Below, piece by piece: positions 54,401 to 64,000 of a stretch of DNA of 64,000 bases. Under the pieces are notes generated by a model. The model was not told the DNA's origin. It saw nothing but the letters and a program-made list of their open reading frames with translations, and ran no database searches. The position numbers were made by a program, and so were the translations under genes. Positions within the stretch are counted from its first letter, which is position 1; each line of letters opens with the position of its first letter. Source of the stretch: Ignelater luminosus (Eukaryota > Arthropoda > Insecta > Coleoptera > Elateridae); NCBI GenBank assembly GCA_011009095.1, contig VTPC01089961.1:411803-475802 (forward strand). The letters run 5' to 3'.

Positions 54401-57400
54401 ATTTTTAAATTTTGCAAAGCAGTGAATTTAAAAAAATAAATTTTATTGGTACTATTAATTACAGATTGCAGGAAAGTTGACTCTACGTAACTGCTACCTG
54501 ACTTAACACATTTTTCAAGACGAACTTTAAAGTAGTGGCAGTTACATAGAGAAAATTGTACCAATTGTTTTCAAATTTGGTATTTCGGCATAAATTTGGA
54601 TTCTGAACAACTGTTGCTTATAAGATTTTTTGATATGTCTCACGGAAACTGTACTTTTCCTACACCGAAAATAAGTTTTTGTTACCTATTAAAACCTACT
54701 TGATTTTTTAAAAATAAAAATATAGCGCACGTTAGTTTCTAAACAAGCAGGGCTGATCCCTACAGGCTCACATTTCAACTCAAAAATTTTCTGTCTTTCA
54801 CATCTATTGTTAAGTCCATCTGGGGACACCCTGTATAAATAAATAATAATAACAATAATAATAAAAAATTGAACGGTTTCTCAGAAAAAGCTCATTAGTC
54901 CAAAAATTAAGTATCAAGAAAATGGTTAAATTTCTATTACTTAGTAAATTTGATTTTCGAGTACAGATTTCTATCATAAAAATGAGGTTTATATGAAAAT
55001 TCTTTCTGGTAGTACAACGTGTTCAAAAATGATTGAATGTTATATGATTACAAATTGTACGAAGCATACCAAAACTAATTTCTGTTTTCAAAACTAACTT
55101 TTATTTGATTTTGAAAATTACTATCCATATGCAAATTTATCAACTGATGTAATCTAAACTTTACTTTTGCACACTGTTATTTTAAATGTGGGATTGTAAT
55201 TGAAGCTGTTTTTGTTTTTCTACTTCTGAATTCAATTTTATATTTAAAAAACAATTTTTGAATAACTAAAACAATTAAAATTTCAGGTAATACCGGGTTG
55301 CATAACCAATGTTATTCTAGTTCACAATCATTAGTTCTTATAACACTAATCCACGAGCAGTCAAGAAACAGTATAATTTAAAATTCAGCATAATGTGCAT
55401 TTTGATAAAAATGAACTTGTGAGGTTTTTCCGAAAAGCTCTTGAGTTGAATAATGTTGAAACAGTTGATATGTCATGCTTTTAATGAGACTGTTCAGTTG
55501 AAAAAAATTTTAGAAAGTGGGGATTATTTTGTATAACTTAACTCGATAATATTTCATAACATTTCTACAAACAATGACACTATCCTCCATTCACAGATCA
55601 TCGGAACACTTTGTATAATGCATACTAAAAGTAATTCTAGTCTTTAATCCACATTAAAAACTGGAAGTTATTTTACTAATAGATTCTACAATCAAAAAAT
55701 AAAAAATTCGTTTCATAAACGTTTTAAGATTTAGTGTGTTCAAGTTTCACTAAGAATAGTTTTCTTCCAATATCTTCAGATACAGGATTGTGATGGAGGA
55801 TTTTAGAAAAAAGTTATTTAGGGTTAAGTAGGGAAGAGGAGTGAGGTTGATACAGAACAAATTTTTATATTTGGAAAAATTATTGAAATAAATAATCAAA
55901 AGTCATTCTTTTATTTTATTTGTGTTTCTAATGTGCGTTATGCAGAAGTGATGTTTTTATAAAGAAAAGACTGCAATTGTTATTTACTTAATCAGTTATG
56001 AAAAGCAAGACCTACATTTGCAAAACGAACAATAGTGATTCTAAAAACATTTGATTACTACTAAACATACCGCGTTTAGCGGTAAAACAGAACACGCTTT
56101 ACCACTAGGAGATCGCAACAAAACAATTACCAAACAAGAAATGACACCGTTTTCAGGTAAGATAATATTCATTACATCGGCAAGTAATCGGAACGCAGTT
56201 GGTTTTTGCGCAACCACCCATGAGATTTTAACACAATTCTACGTGAGTCAAGCAGTGGGACTTTTCATGACGTATTATGTACAAAATTATATCTAACTTT
56301 GTATTATTGCCGTTTTCTTTTTAAGTAATTTCAACATCATATTATAGACTGCTGTCCATTCAATGATTAATGATATCACAGTTGCTAGACACTACGCATA
56401 AAAAGTAGTACCGTACCAAAATTAAATAAAAATAAATTTTTGCGCAGAAAAAGACCAAGTCCATAACATTTCAAACCGCATAGGATTTAGGTTTTGAATT
56501 ACGGATTACTGAAAAGTTAGATTACAACCTGAATTTATTTACAAAACAATGCGCCTACAATTTATACGTATGTAAAGATAATAATGGAATTATTTAGGGG
56601 AAGGTCGGGTAGCCTCGGACGGCGTGGGTAACCGCGGACATTTAAATTTCTAAGAAACCAATCACGTTGCATAGGTAAAATTTTATTTTAAATGTGCGCC
56701 CTCTAGATTAAAAACAAATCCAGTGAAAAAACAAAAAGGTAAAGGTCAACGTTTTTCTGAAGAAGATCGAGAGACCAAATGCATCATATGTGGAGAAACT
56801 TTTGAAGAAGACTGGATTTAGTGCTATGAATGCAAAGACTGGGTCCATGAAGATTTATATAGATTTTTCAGATATTCATTATTATTGTGATGTTTGTAAG
56901 GCCAAGAGGTCACTATTGATTATTATGTCTGGGGCTACCCGCCATCTTTTGTGTTGCCAAAAAATTAAGGCCAAAGTATTTTTAATAAATTTTGTTAAAA
57001 AAATTTGTTATGATGACTAATATTTAATTAATACATTTGAAAAAGTTTCTAGTTTGATTTTGAGATTAAAATAAAGACGACAAATTTGTTTATTGTATTT
57101 TTATTTGCAATTCGTTTAAGTATCTGGGGCTACTCGACCTTCCCCTACATACATTTATTATATTATCGATTAATTATTATCTAGAGTCTTTTTTAATTTA
57201 TTCGATTGACACTATTAACATAAACAAACATAACCTATCAAGTTATCAGAGCATATTCAAAATGGTTCATTTTCATGTTTAACGAAATTTATGACTTCAC
57301 AAATAAGCCAGCTTTGAACCATTAAATGGACACTCTGCATTGCGAAAAAACAACTCATTCAAACTATGAAAGTTTCTTTTGTACATTTCTCATTCTTTCT

Positions 57401-60400
57401 GAATTCAGCAGTAGTAATAATGATCATGCAGTGTTTTATTTCAATAAAGCATGTTGTTTTTAAGATGTTAGAAAAATAAAGGATTTTTAGTTATACTTGA
57501 ACACCCTGTATCTGGAAAGCAGTGGGTTTTTGAACATATGTTTATACCATCAAATGTTGATAATGCAAATTCTTTGATTACTCAAACTTATCACAAATGA
57601 CTGATGTATGGTACTACATTCATGCAAAATACCTTGATCAGTTGAAGTTTTCATTACTCAAATTTTTTTTTCCTTCAAGTTTGAGTTATATAAATTGATC
57701 GTATAAGCTTTTTCTCTTTAATTTCTGACTGCAGAATTTTAATGTTATATACCCTAGTGAATTGCATGCAGGAAGAATGTATGTATCAATAACTCGAATA
57801 TTACTGAGTTATAGGATTCAATTTATTGCTTCACATATACTGGTAATATTGATGTAATATTTTTTATGATAGAAATAAAAAACATTTTTTGTATTATAGT
57901 ATCTATTTAATTGTAATAAGGGAGTACTGTAAGATAAAACAATACATTTTATTGCAGGTGTCTAGCAATGGCATTGAAGTAATGACCTCGTTGATAGATC
58001 GATTAGGGCATGACTTTAGGCCATATCTTCAGACAGTATTACCAGCAGTAGTGGATCGGTTGGGGGATGCCAAAGACACAGTTCGAGAAAAGGCGCAGTT
58101 GCTTATTCTGAAATTGTTGGAGCGAAACGTGCTCACACCTCAAACACTCCTAGAAAAACTTACGCCTGGCTTCACACATAAAAATGCCAAGATTAGAGAA
58201 GAAGTGCTACGTTGTCTTGTGAATACACTAAATGAGTAAGTATTAAAGAAAAATATGAAATGTTTTATGAAAACTTAATAGTAATCGGTATGCATGGAAA
58301 AACATGAAATTATGAAATATACATAAAAATATTTTTAATGATTGTGTAAATAGCATTGATGCCATAGATGATGCATAAGAAATTTTGTGATACAATTGAT
58401 ATTTACGAACAAAATCTTGTTTATATTTCATATTAGTTTGTCAACAGTTGCACTTAATCGTTATACTAATTAATAATTAAAAATGATTGAACAAAATTTT
58501 AAAATGTAATGGTTTAAGACAAAATTAACTTTTTAATAGCTCTTACGTAACAATTGACAACCTATAATTAGTCAATTCAGCTTTGATTGAATTGCTTTGT
58601 TAAATTATAAAATGATTACTTCGTATTTCTAATATCAAATGAAATTTATTATAGCATATAATGCATACAAGTATAATATACATTTAAGAATTGTTTCTTT
58701 TTACATATAGGCATGGAGCACAATCAGTAACTCTTAGCAAATTTATATCTCACATAGTTAAATTATTGTCAGATCCAACGGCAACGGTTCGAGATACAGC
58801 GTTTTCTACATTAGTTGATTTATATAAACACGTAGGTGAAAAACTTAGGATAGATTTGCAAAGACGTAATTTGGTACCTAGTGCTCGCCTTCCTGCATTA
58901 TTAGTTAGGTTTGATGAAGTTAAAGCTGCTGGAGAATTGCTTCCTACAGCTTCTACAGGAATTGATTGTAAGTTTAATGATGTAATTACTGTTTGTTTTT
59001 TTAATTAATGACAATTGTTTTATATATGCAGTAGGTTCTGACGAATTAGATAGAATAGCGATGCCTAAACCAGCTGTTCCAGTTAAAAAAATTGGGTTGT
59101 TGGGAACTGCTAGTAAACGCACTGTTTCCGCACCCAGTAAAACATCAAGCATTTCTAGTGGATCAAATTCTGGTAAATAATTATCTACTTTTCCTTTAAG
59201 TGTACATACTTAGAATTTTTCTAAATTAAATTGTGATAGATATGGCATGTGTTTTGCATGATTTTGAAGTGACATTGTTAAAATGATTTAATTTAGAAAC
59301 AACTATAAATTTATAATATTAATTATATTTTTTAATCTAATGTTTTTCTGAAAATGAAAAGTTTTGTACATATTGAAATTATTAAGCATATTTTGTAACC
59401 TATTGTTTCTATTTTTATTTGGCCTGCTGTTAATAATGCAAAAACTTGCAGTGTTAATTTGTTATAAGAACAGGAGTGACTTTGTTTTCTAATTTGTTTT
59501 ATAATTTACTGTGAAATGGCATCTTTGCTTGGCTCTTTAATTGACTAATAAATGCTTGATACGTGCAGCGCCTGTAAGCAGAGCTGGATCTGTTCGAAAA
59601 GCATCTGGTGCATGTAAGTGTTTTGTGTTTTGTACAGAGTGTACAAAATTAATTGCTGTAGTACTATTAGAAGTTTTTTTTTTTTGCACTTAACTGTTAT
59701 TTACACTAGCTTTTTGTATTTAAAAAAAGAATTTATTTACTTGAAACTGTTTAGATAATTTATAATTTAGTTGTTTGTTACGTTCCTATCACATGAAAAC
59801 ATTCCTTTGCACTGAAAACCAGAATTGTAATTATTATTGAAATAAAATCTTCTATGTAGAAATCACTCATGTGTTGCCATATTTTGAGATGCTTTTGCAG
59901 TAAGGATGGGCACATCAAGCATCGATATTTAGAAGTGATAGAAAACCAAAGACTAAACATATGTGGTTTCAGGAGGATTACCACATGTACTTAAAAATTA
60001 TCAATATGGTTTAGTCTACTTTGCAGCTACATTCTCGGTGGCTGGAGTAAAGCCTTCCTTTTGTGCTTGGTTATGTGCAATATACACATAACACACACTT
60101 TGAACCAGTCCCATTACATATGCTATGGCCAAAATGTAAATTTTAATGTGAATTTCATATATGTATGTACTTTGTAAAATTATACAGAGTGCCCTATGTA
60201 AAACTAGAAAGTCAATGCCATCCTTCATGAAACTGGAAGTGCTAATAAATCCAAGTGCACCATATTGAATAAATACATTTCGTAATTTTGAATTCTGACG
60301 TGACATTATTATATTGTTCATAATTAGGAATAAAGAATATATTTTAGATACTTATTTTGTACTGTTTCAATTTTGCTTCGATAGGTAATTTGCCCTGGAT

Positions 60401-63400
60401 TCCAATCAGTTGAAGCAAATTTCAGTTTTGATCTTATTAATGAATTATACAGACTTTGTTTGGCTATGGTATTTTTAAAGTCTTGATAGATCTCATTAAC
60501 AAGACAAGATTTTTTGAAGACATGTTGACTCTATAATTGATGTGACAATCCCATCTTAAGTCAGTACTAAAGTATACCTTAAATCCCAAACAGTATGTAT
60601 GTGCTTCAAGTTATTATTATTTATGGTGCATTGGGAATGATTTAATATTCTTCTTCTGTGAATGTCATAGTCTTACATTTGCCGATGTTGAGATTCAACT
60701 TGTTTTTATCGCTCCAGTCTAATAATGAATTGAGATCATCTTGTAAAGTAAAACAATCTTCCTCATAATCGATCTCTTTATAGATCTTTACATCATTGCC
60801 AACCATAAGACATTTATAACCATGAATAGAAGTGGGAAGATCATTGATAAATAACAAGAAAAGCAAAGTTCTCAAGTTACTACCTTTTCAATTCCTATTA
60901 TGCCTTTAGATGTAAAAGACATAATAGTTGATAAAAAAAAACTACACATCAAATATTGTTGTAGCTATTGGGAGTACAAATTAGTTCGGTCCGTTTTTTT
61001 GCTGTCAAAAATGCATTTATTTTAAAACAAAATAAAAGGACAAATTATTCAAAGTATTGTCCATCGCTGATTACGACTTTTTTCCACCTCTCAGGCAATC
61101 TTCGAATTCCCTCTCGAAAAAATGTCTCGTTTTCTGAGGCGATCCAAGTTTTGAGCCAATTTTCGATATCTGCGGAAGAAGTGAACCAGTGACCTGCCAA
61201 ATCGTACTGCATCCGTCGAAACAAGCAGTAATCAGAAGGAGCAATGTCTGCAGAATACGGCGGGTGCAGCAAAATATCCCACTTCAGCGTTTCCAAATAT
61301 GTTTTTATGACTTTTGCGACATGAGGCTGAGCGTTGTCATGCAGAAGAATAACTTTGTCATGTCTTTGCTCGTATTCCGACCGTTTTTTCTCGTAATGCA
61401 CGGCTCAAACGAATCATTTGTAGCCTATACCGATCGTCTGTAATGGATTCACCAGGTTGTAGCAGCTCATAATACACAACACCCTTTTGGTCCCACCAGA
61501 TACACAACATGACTTTCGAACCATGAATATTCGATTTTGGTGTTGATGTTGAGGTCGATGGCAACGATTGACGGGGCATAGTGTAGTATTTTTTCTTCTT
61601 GGGGTTATTGTAGAATATCCATTTCCCATCTCCAGTTACTATCCACTGTGAAAAACCCTTTCTTTTTTGCCTTTCAATCAGCTGCTCGCAAGAAAAAAAT
61701 CGCCTTTCAACGTCTCTCGATTTCAGTTCATAAAGAACTCAATTGCTTTGCTTTTGAATCATTCCTATTGATTTTACTGGTACGAAAACTGTTGAGTAAC
61801 TCCTAAAGTATCTGCAAGCTCCTCTTGCGTTTGAATTGGATCTTCATCGAGTAATGCCTTCAATTCATTGTCTTCGAATTTCTTTGGCTGTCCAGAGCAA
61901 GGCTTGTCTTCAACGCTGGAATCACCATTCTTGAAACGTCGAAACCATTCCCTACATGATTTATCAGTTGCAGCAGTGTCACCATAAACTTCCACAAGTA
62001 TTCGATGCACTTCAGCTGCTTAGTTAACACAAAATTCGACATATTCAACATAGTAAAAAACAAGTTTTTTTTATGAAACTCAAAGCGATATAAACTTAAT
62101 TTAATTGACAGATGTCTAACTTCTCTAAAACAACCGAAATCAGCTGTCACTATGAAATATTCATCATAGCCAGTGCTATCTTTTGAAAAACAAACCGAAC
62201 TAATTTGTACTCCCAATATTAGTTCTAATCTTTTATAAGAAACCTAAACCTGAACTAACTTAAATTTAACCGTGTTGTTACCTCCAAAACTAATTTATGT
62301 GATGACGATTAGCACAAAATCTTGTTGTACTTGATTTTCATTTGTAAATGTTGTCTACATGTTTCTAAAATAGCTACAGATAGTATTAGCTTCACGAATT
62401 TTGTTGATATACCTTGCAAGTTGGTGTTGTTGATATTCCCATAATGTCTATTGAAAAAATGGCATGCTTGTCAAGCTTTTCATTTTTAAAGTTTGATGAA
62501 ATGTCATTTTGAGATGGCATAAAAACTCTCTTTATTTTAATTAATTTAAAACATTAAAATATAACATTTTTATTTTATTCTTGATTGGTACAAAAATTAT
62601 CATTTTTCTTATTAGGTATTTTCGTAACAGACAAGTTGCACATTTTTTATAAACTACTTGAAGTTAATCTGTAGAAAACCAGAATTCTTGATATAAACAT
62701 CATGCATATTGTATCATTAATAAAATTGTAATGTGAAATTAAAGAATCCATTAATCGAAGGTGGCCGAAAATGCTAGAGGATTTGTGTGACGAGATATGC
62801 CCATATTTGTCAAAAGCAGGTGATTAGGGAGTATAGGAATTTATATTGAAGGTCATCACAGCAGATGAAATTTATTTATACAATACGCTTTATTCAACAG
62901 AGCGTGTTTCGTATGTGGATTTATTATCGTTTCCAATTATGTGACCGTTGCATCATTTTCAGCTTACTTTAAAAAATCAAAATGAAATAATTATTAAAAT
63001 ACAGTTGTTTAAAATTCAATTTTTTGCCAGTATTATTTAAATTACTTGCTCTATATATCTAGTACAAATTTTTAATTATTCAATTTTAATGCAACTTCTC
63101 TGTTGTCCAATTAATACATAAAGGTTTATTTGTAATAACAAAAATTACTAATAGTACTTACACATTATTTGAAATGACCTTTAGTTTTGTACAGTTTGTC
63201 ATTTTTTTTTTAATGAATTGTGAATATTGGATTTTATAATAATTATTTCTAAATTTTTTATAGCAGGAGCAGTAGATGAAGAAACTTTCATTAGATCATT
63301 TGAAGATGTTCCAAATGTACAAATATTCTCTCCAAGAGAGCTTGGAGAGCAAATGAAGACTATTCAAGAAACAATAGCCGATCCTACTAAAGACTGGAAT

Positions 63401-63735
63401 AAAAGAGCAGATGCTGTAAGTTATCACCTTTCAAATCAAGATTAAGATAATTTGTGTTTCTTCCTTTCAGAATTTAATTTAAAATCTTTTTTTTCTAGTT
63501 AAAAAAGCTTCGGTCATTAATTATAGCAGGTGCAACTAGTTATGAAGAATTTTATGCTAATTTAAGACTGTTAGAACTTCCACTCCAAGCCACTTTAAAA
63601 GATTTAAGATCACAGGTGATTCGAGAAGCCTGCATAACAATAGCCTACATGGCTCAAACGCTTAATAGCAAGTTTGATCATTCTGCAGAATGCCTGCTAA
63701 ATCCATTAATTAATCTGATACAAAATTCTGCTAAG
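42479..63735 (+). CDS. CLASP: CLIP-associating protein (CLASP / orbit / MAST), 5' part
   Basis: CLASPs bind microtubule plus ends, kinetochores and the cell cortex and promote rescue and pausing of microtubules. Seven coding exons are seen: 42479-42670, 57958-58235, 58711-58967, 59032-59172, 59569-59613, 63264-63415 and 63499-63735 (1302 nt, 434 codons, all in frame). Exon 1 starts MAYTCPKDLDGFMPHLSKAD, as in insect CLASP. Exons 1-3 form the N-terminal TOG1 HEAT-repeat domain (GDAKDTVREKAQLL; HKNAKIREEVL; SDPTATVRDTAF). Exons 4-5 are a Ser-rich basic linker. Exons 6-7 begin TOG2 (EDVPNVQIFSPREL; DPTKDWNKRADA; SQVIREACITIAYM). Intron 1 is 15.3 kb and intron 5 is 3.65 kb, both full of transposons, while intron 3 is 64 nt. 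The rest of the protein (about 1000 residues) lies beyond the right edge. Confidence 0.95.
45320..47712. repeat. Large inverted repeat, possible 2.4 kb transposon
   Basis: GACCTATGGAATTAAAA at about 45335-45351 recurs inverted at about 47681-47697, and the similarity goes inward: TTTTTGCTAAT, then a diverged block with AAATGCTAGTAATG / TAGTAAATCTAGTAAAGC, then CTCAGAAAAAATT / CTAAGAAAAAATTG. A third copy of the inner block lies in direct orientation at about 46960-47040. The interior (45.5-46.9 kb) has no recognisable protein. I infer an old non-autonomous element in CLASP intron 1. Confidence 0.45.
47042..47512. mobile_element. Foldback MITE with CAGGGTGAAATG ends
   Basis: The left arm reads CAGGGTGAAATGAAAACAGA then GATCTAACCACCCATTTGGT and AGCAGTTGTACA; the right arm is the inverted copy ending TTTCACCCTCTATAGATGA. 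TATA flanks the left end. Pairing even continues outside into the enclosing inverted repeat (GTCGCTTAT on both sides), so the total palindrome is about 46960-47600. Confidence 0.65.
47741..47884 (+). repeat. 72-bp tandem duplication
   Basis: Two head-to-tail copies: 47741-47812 and 47813-47884. Both begin ACAGTC-GTT, share TTGAAAAG, and both contain AACACCTTTGTTTAT-GAAATACAC. They differ by several substitutions, so the duplication is old. Confidence 0.7.
48385..48655 (-). pseudogene. Ty3/gypsy-type integrase relic
   Basis: No long open frame is present, but the minus strand reads SPYSTQSDGLAEQFVQTFKK, the block around the third catalytic residue (Glu in A-E-x-F-V-Q-T-F) of retroelement integrases, followed by KLPDCLLNYRFT and LAPIKANL, in the usual order (F-L-x-x-Y-R, then P-A-E-L). 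Several stops are present. It is a dead fragment in CLASP intron 1. Confidence 0.6.
51837..52919 (+). pseudogene. LINE reverse transcriptase fragment
   Basis: Plus-strand frames give the RT domain of a non-LTR retrotransposon: upstream NKAPGYDNI, then YRPISNLPSLEKILEKY, a stop at 52217, then IFLDLSKAFDTIDR (first catalytic Asp), GVLQGCILSPMLFNLYVKDI and the active-site YQYADDTAIL. The long frame at 52216-52938 is open past the active site. The element is cut at 52919 by a MITE; a further 3' piece with an AT-rich tail may lie at 53932-54105. No endonuclease domain was seen. Confidence 0.8.
52920..53927. mobile_element. MITE with CAGGGTGATTC ends, inserted in the LINE (about 1.0 kb)
   Basis: Left end CAGGGTGATTCTGAAATAAA and right end, in reverse complement, CAGGGTGATTCCGAAATAAA, extended by GGGTATCC on both sides. 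TATA or TA borders both ends (52916-52919; 53928-53931). Reading across with one TATA removed restores the LINE frame (S-L-L-Y-V-F-L-N). Interior is non-coding. Confidence 0.75.
54110..54833. mobile_element. Foldback element (724 bp) with very long arms
   Basis: Left end CAAGGTGTCTTCAGGTTGAC and right end, in reverse complement, CAGGGTGTCCCCAGATGGAC; both are flanked by TATA (54106-54109; 54834-54837). The inverted similarity runs almost to the middle, with shared blocks such as GGGATCAGCCCTGCTTG / CAAGCAGGGCTGATCCC and AAACTAAC/GTTAGTTT. A frame at 54334-54564 on minus is chance. A short AAT-rich repeat follows at 54838-54866. Confidence 0.75.
56595..57147 (+). mobile_element. Deleted pogo-like element that kept its zinc finger
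   Basis: Inverted ends TAGGGGAAGGTCGGGTAGCC and, at right in reverse complement, TAGGGGAAGGTCGAGTAGCC, with TA at both sides. Inside, at about 56735-56900, plus frames encode KQKGKGQRFSEEDRETKC, IICGETFEEDWI, CYECKDWVHED and a final C-D-V-C: the PHD-like C-terminal zinc finger found on some pogo transposases. One stop and a frameshift interrupt it. The DNA-binding and DDE parts are gone. Confidence 0.7.
59569..59613 (+). other. CLASP: 45-nt CLASP micro-exon, possible cassette
   Basis: GTGCAG precedes it and GTAAGTG follows. It encodes 15 residues (about A-P-V-S-R-A-G-S-V-R-K-A-S-G-A) in the Ser/Arg-rich linker. Both borders are phase 1 and its length is a multiple of three, so skipping keeps the frame (exon 4 ends G, exon 6 starts CA). 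Confidence 0.6.
60105..60920 (-). pseudogene. LINE 3' fragment
   Basis: On minus, broken frames give the end of a non-LTR reverse transcriptase: a G-S-N-L-x-T-L-L-F-L-L-F-I-N-D-L-P block, an altered active site (V-G-N-D where Y/F-A-D-D is expected), LQDDLNSLLDWSDKNKLNLN, KCKTMTF, then L-R-W-D-C-H-I and a tail with R-S-K-L and A-S-T-D-W-N-P. It is a different LINE family from the one at 51.8 kb. The changed active site and many stops show it is dead. It lies in CLASP intron 5 antisense to the gene. Confidence 0.75.
60968..62216 (-). mobile_element. Mariner transposon, 1249 bp
   Basis: Terminal inverted repeats begin TTGGGAGTACAAATTAGTTC at both ends (the right read in reverse complement), each flanked by TA (60966-60967; 62217-62218). 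The length is typical of mariner. It lies in CLASP intron 5, antisense to the gene, and holds one decayed transposase gene. Confidence 0.9.
61045..62051 (-). pseudogene. Mariner DD34D transposase, inactivated
   Basis: All parts of a mariner transposase are present in order: N-terminal helix-turn-helix (HRILVEVYGDTAATDKSCRE, then WFRRFKNGD), linker, first Asp in IVTGDGKWIFYNNP, WWDQKGVVYYELLQPGE, second Asp in VILLHDNAQPH, third in DIAPSDYCLFRRM, with 34 residues between the second and third Asp (DD34D), and the C-terminal S-D-G-Q-Y-F-E. Frameshifts near 62015, 61785 and 61400 and an in-frame stop near 61740 break it. No active protein is expected. Subfamily looks cecropia/irritans-like, from memory. 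Confidence 0.85.
62219..63263 (+). other. Rest of CLASP intron 5, nothing further seen
   Basis: AT-rich sequence between the mariner element and CLASP exon 6; no exon or repeat structure could be supported. Confidence 0.6.
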
Positions 63736-64000
63736 GTATGTGTATAAATGGGTTTTAATCTCTAGGATACTCAGCAATTTAGAAGTAGATAGATCTAGAT
63801 TTTCTGTATATCTTTTAATTAGAACAGTTTGTTGCTGTTTCATTGGTGGGTACGGAATATATTTTTGTTTAGGCTGGAAAACCTGGAAAAGTTGAAGAAT
63901 CTATCTAATTTCTTGACATTACTGGGTATTCTGAATGTATTACACATATTTGTCAGGTTTGAATTATTTGTTATTAAGATATGTTCAGCTTTATTATATT

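Larger units (their letters stand above)
42671..57957 (+). other. CLASP: CLASP intron 1, 15.3 kb
   Basis: Bounded by donor GTTAGT (42671) and acceptor ATTGCAG (57957). Besides the mobile elements listed separately, 42.7-45.3, 49.0-51.8 and 54.9-56.6 kb are AT-rich with no gene seen. Solitary MITE-like ends occur at 51611 (GGGTGTTCC) and 57502 (AACACCCTGTAT). Confidence 0.8.

Noticed and set aside
51611-57512. GGGTGTTCC at 51611 and AACACCCTGTAT at 57502 as ends of one 5.9 kb element
   Set aside because: Only about 9-12 bases match, no target duplication was seen, and such CACCCTGTAT ends are common here.

Overview
The window is insect-type eukaryotic nuclear DNA. It is strongly AT-rich, its genes are split by GT-AG introns, their products are closest in recall to insect and animal proteins, and the remaining space is filled by arthropod-type transposons (mariner, pogo/Tigger, hAT, jockey/CR1-like LINEs, Ty3-like LTRs, foldback MITEs). 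The order cannot be fixed from sequence alone. Intron sizes fall into two classes: micro-introns of 51-72 nt in the housekeeping genes and multi-kilobase introns packed with transposons.

Five protein-coding genes are supported by spliced homology. Left to right they are: MGAT1 (minus, 5' half only, runs off the left edge); MED8 (plus, complete, 4 exons); a CTDSPL2-type HAD phosphatase (minus, complete, 4 exons); PSMB4, proteasome beta-7 (plus, complete, 4 exons); and CLASP/orbit (plus, seven coding exons, runs off the right edge). They are ordinary housekeeping functions: Golgi N-glycan processing, Mediator, nuclear or BMP-pathway phosphatase, proteasome, and microtubule plus-end stabilisation. 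They form no pathway together. A possible small one-membrane-segment protein exon lies at 23836-23977 (minus).

Between and inside the genes are repeats. 9.5-15.8 kb holds small hairpin MITEs and one foldback element. 24-33 kb is a transposon graveyard: a LINE fragment split by a solo LTR, a 2.8 kb pogo-like element with an almost intact transposase, and a second solo LTR. 33-39.5 kb is mostly unexplained DNA with MITEs and a direct repeat. The 15.3 kb first coding intron of CLASP (42.7-58.0 kb) holds a large inverted repeat, a Ty3-type integrase relic, a LINE reverse transcriptase interrupted by a MITE, a 0.7 kb foldback and a pogo remnant that kept its zinc finger. A later CLASP intron holds another LINE and a decayed 1.25 kb mariner.

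The observations most worth a second look are: (1) the solo LTRs at 26767-27140 and 32375-32692 carry perfect heat-shock-element motifs upstream of a TATA box, which suggests a heat-responsive retrotransposon family; (2) MGAT1 has a stop-free, in-frame 51-nt intron placed exactly inside its EDD metal-binding motif; (3) the pogo transposase is one base away from a full reading frame; (4) a hAT MITE with eight GCGCCA motifs and a target-site duplication sits about 220 bp upstream of the PSMB4 start codon; (5) a CTCF-like site lies in one arm of a foldback transposon. I saw no CRISPR array and no convincing tRNA or rRNA gene.
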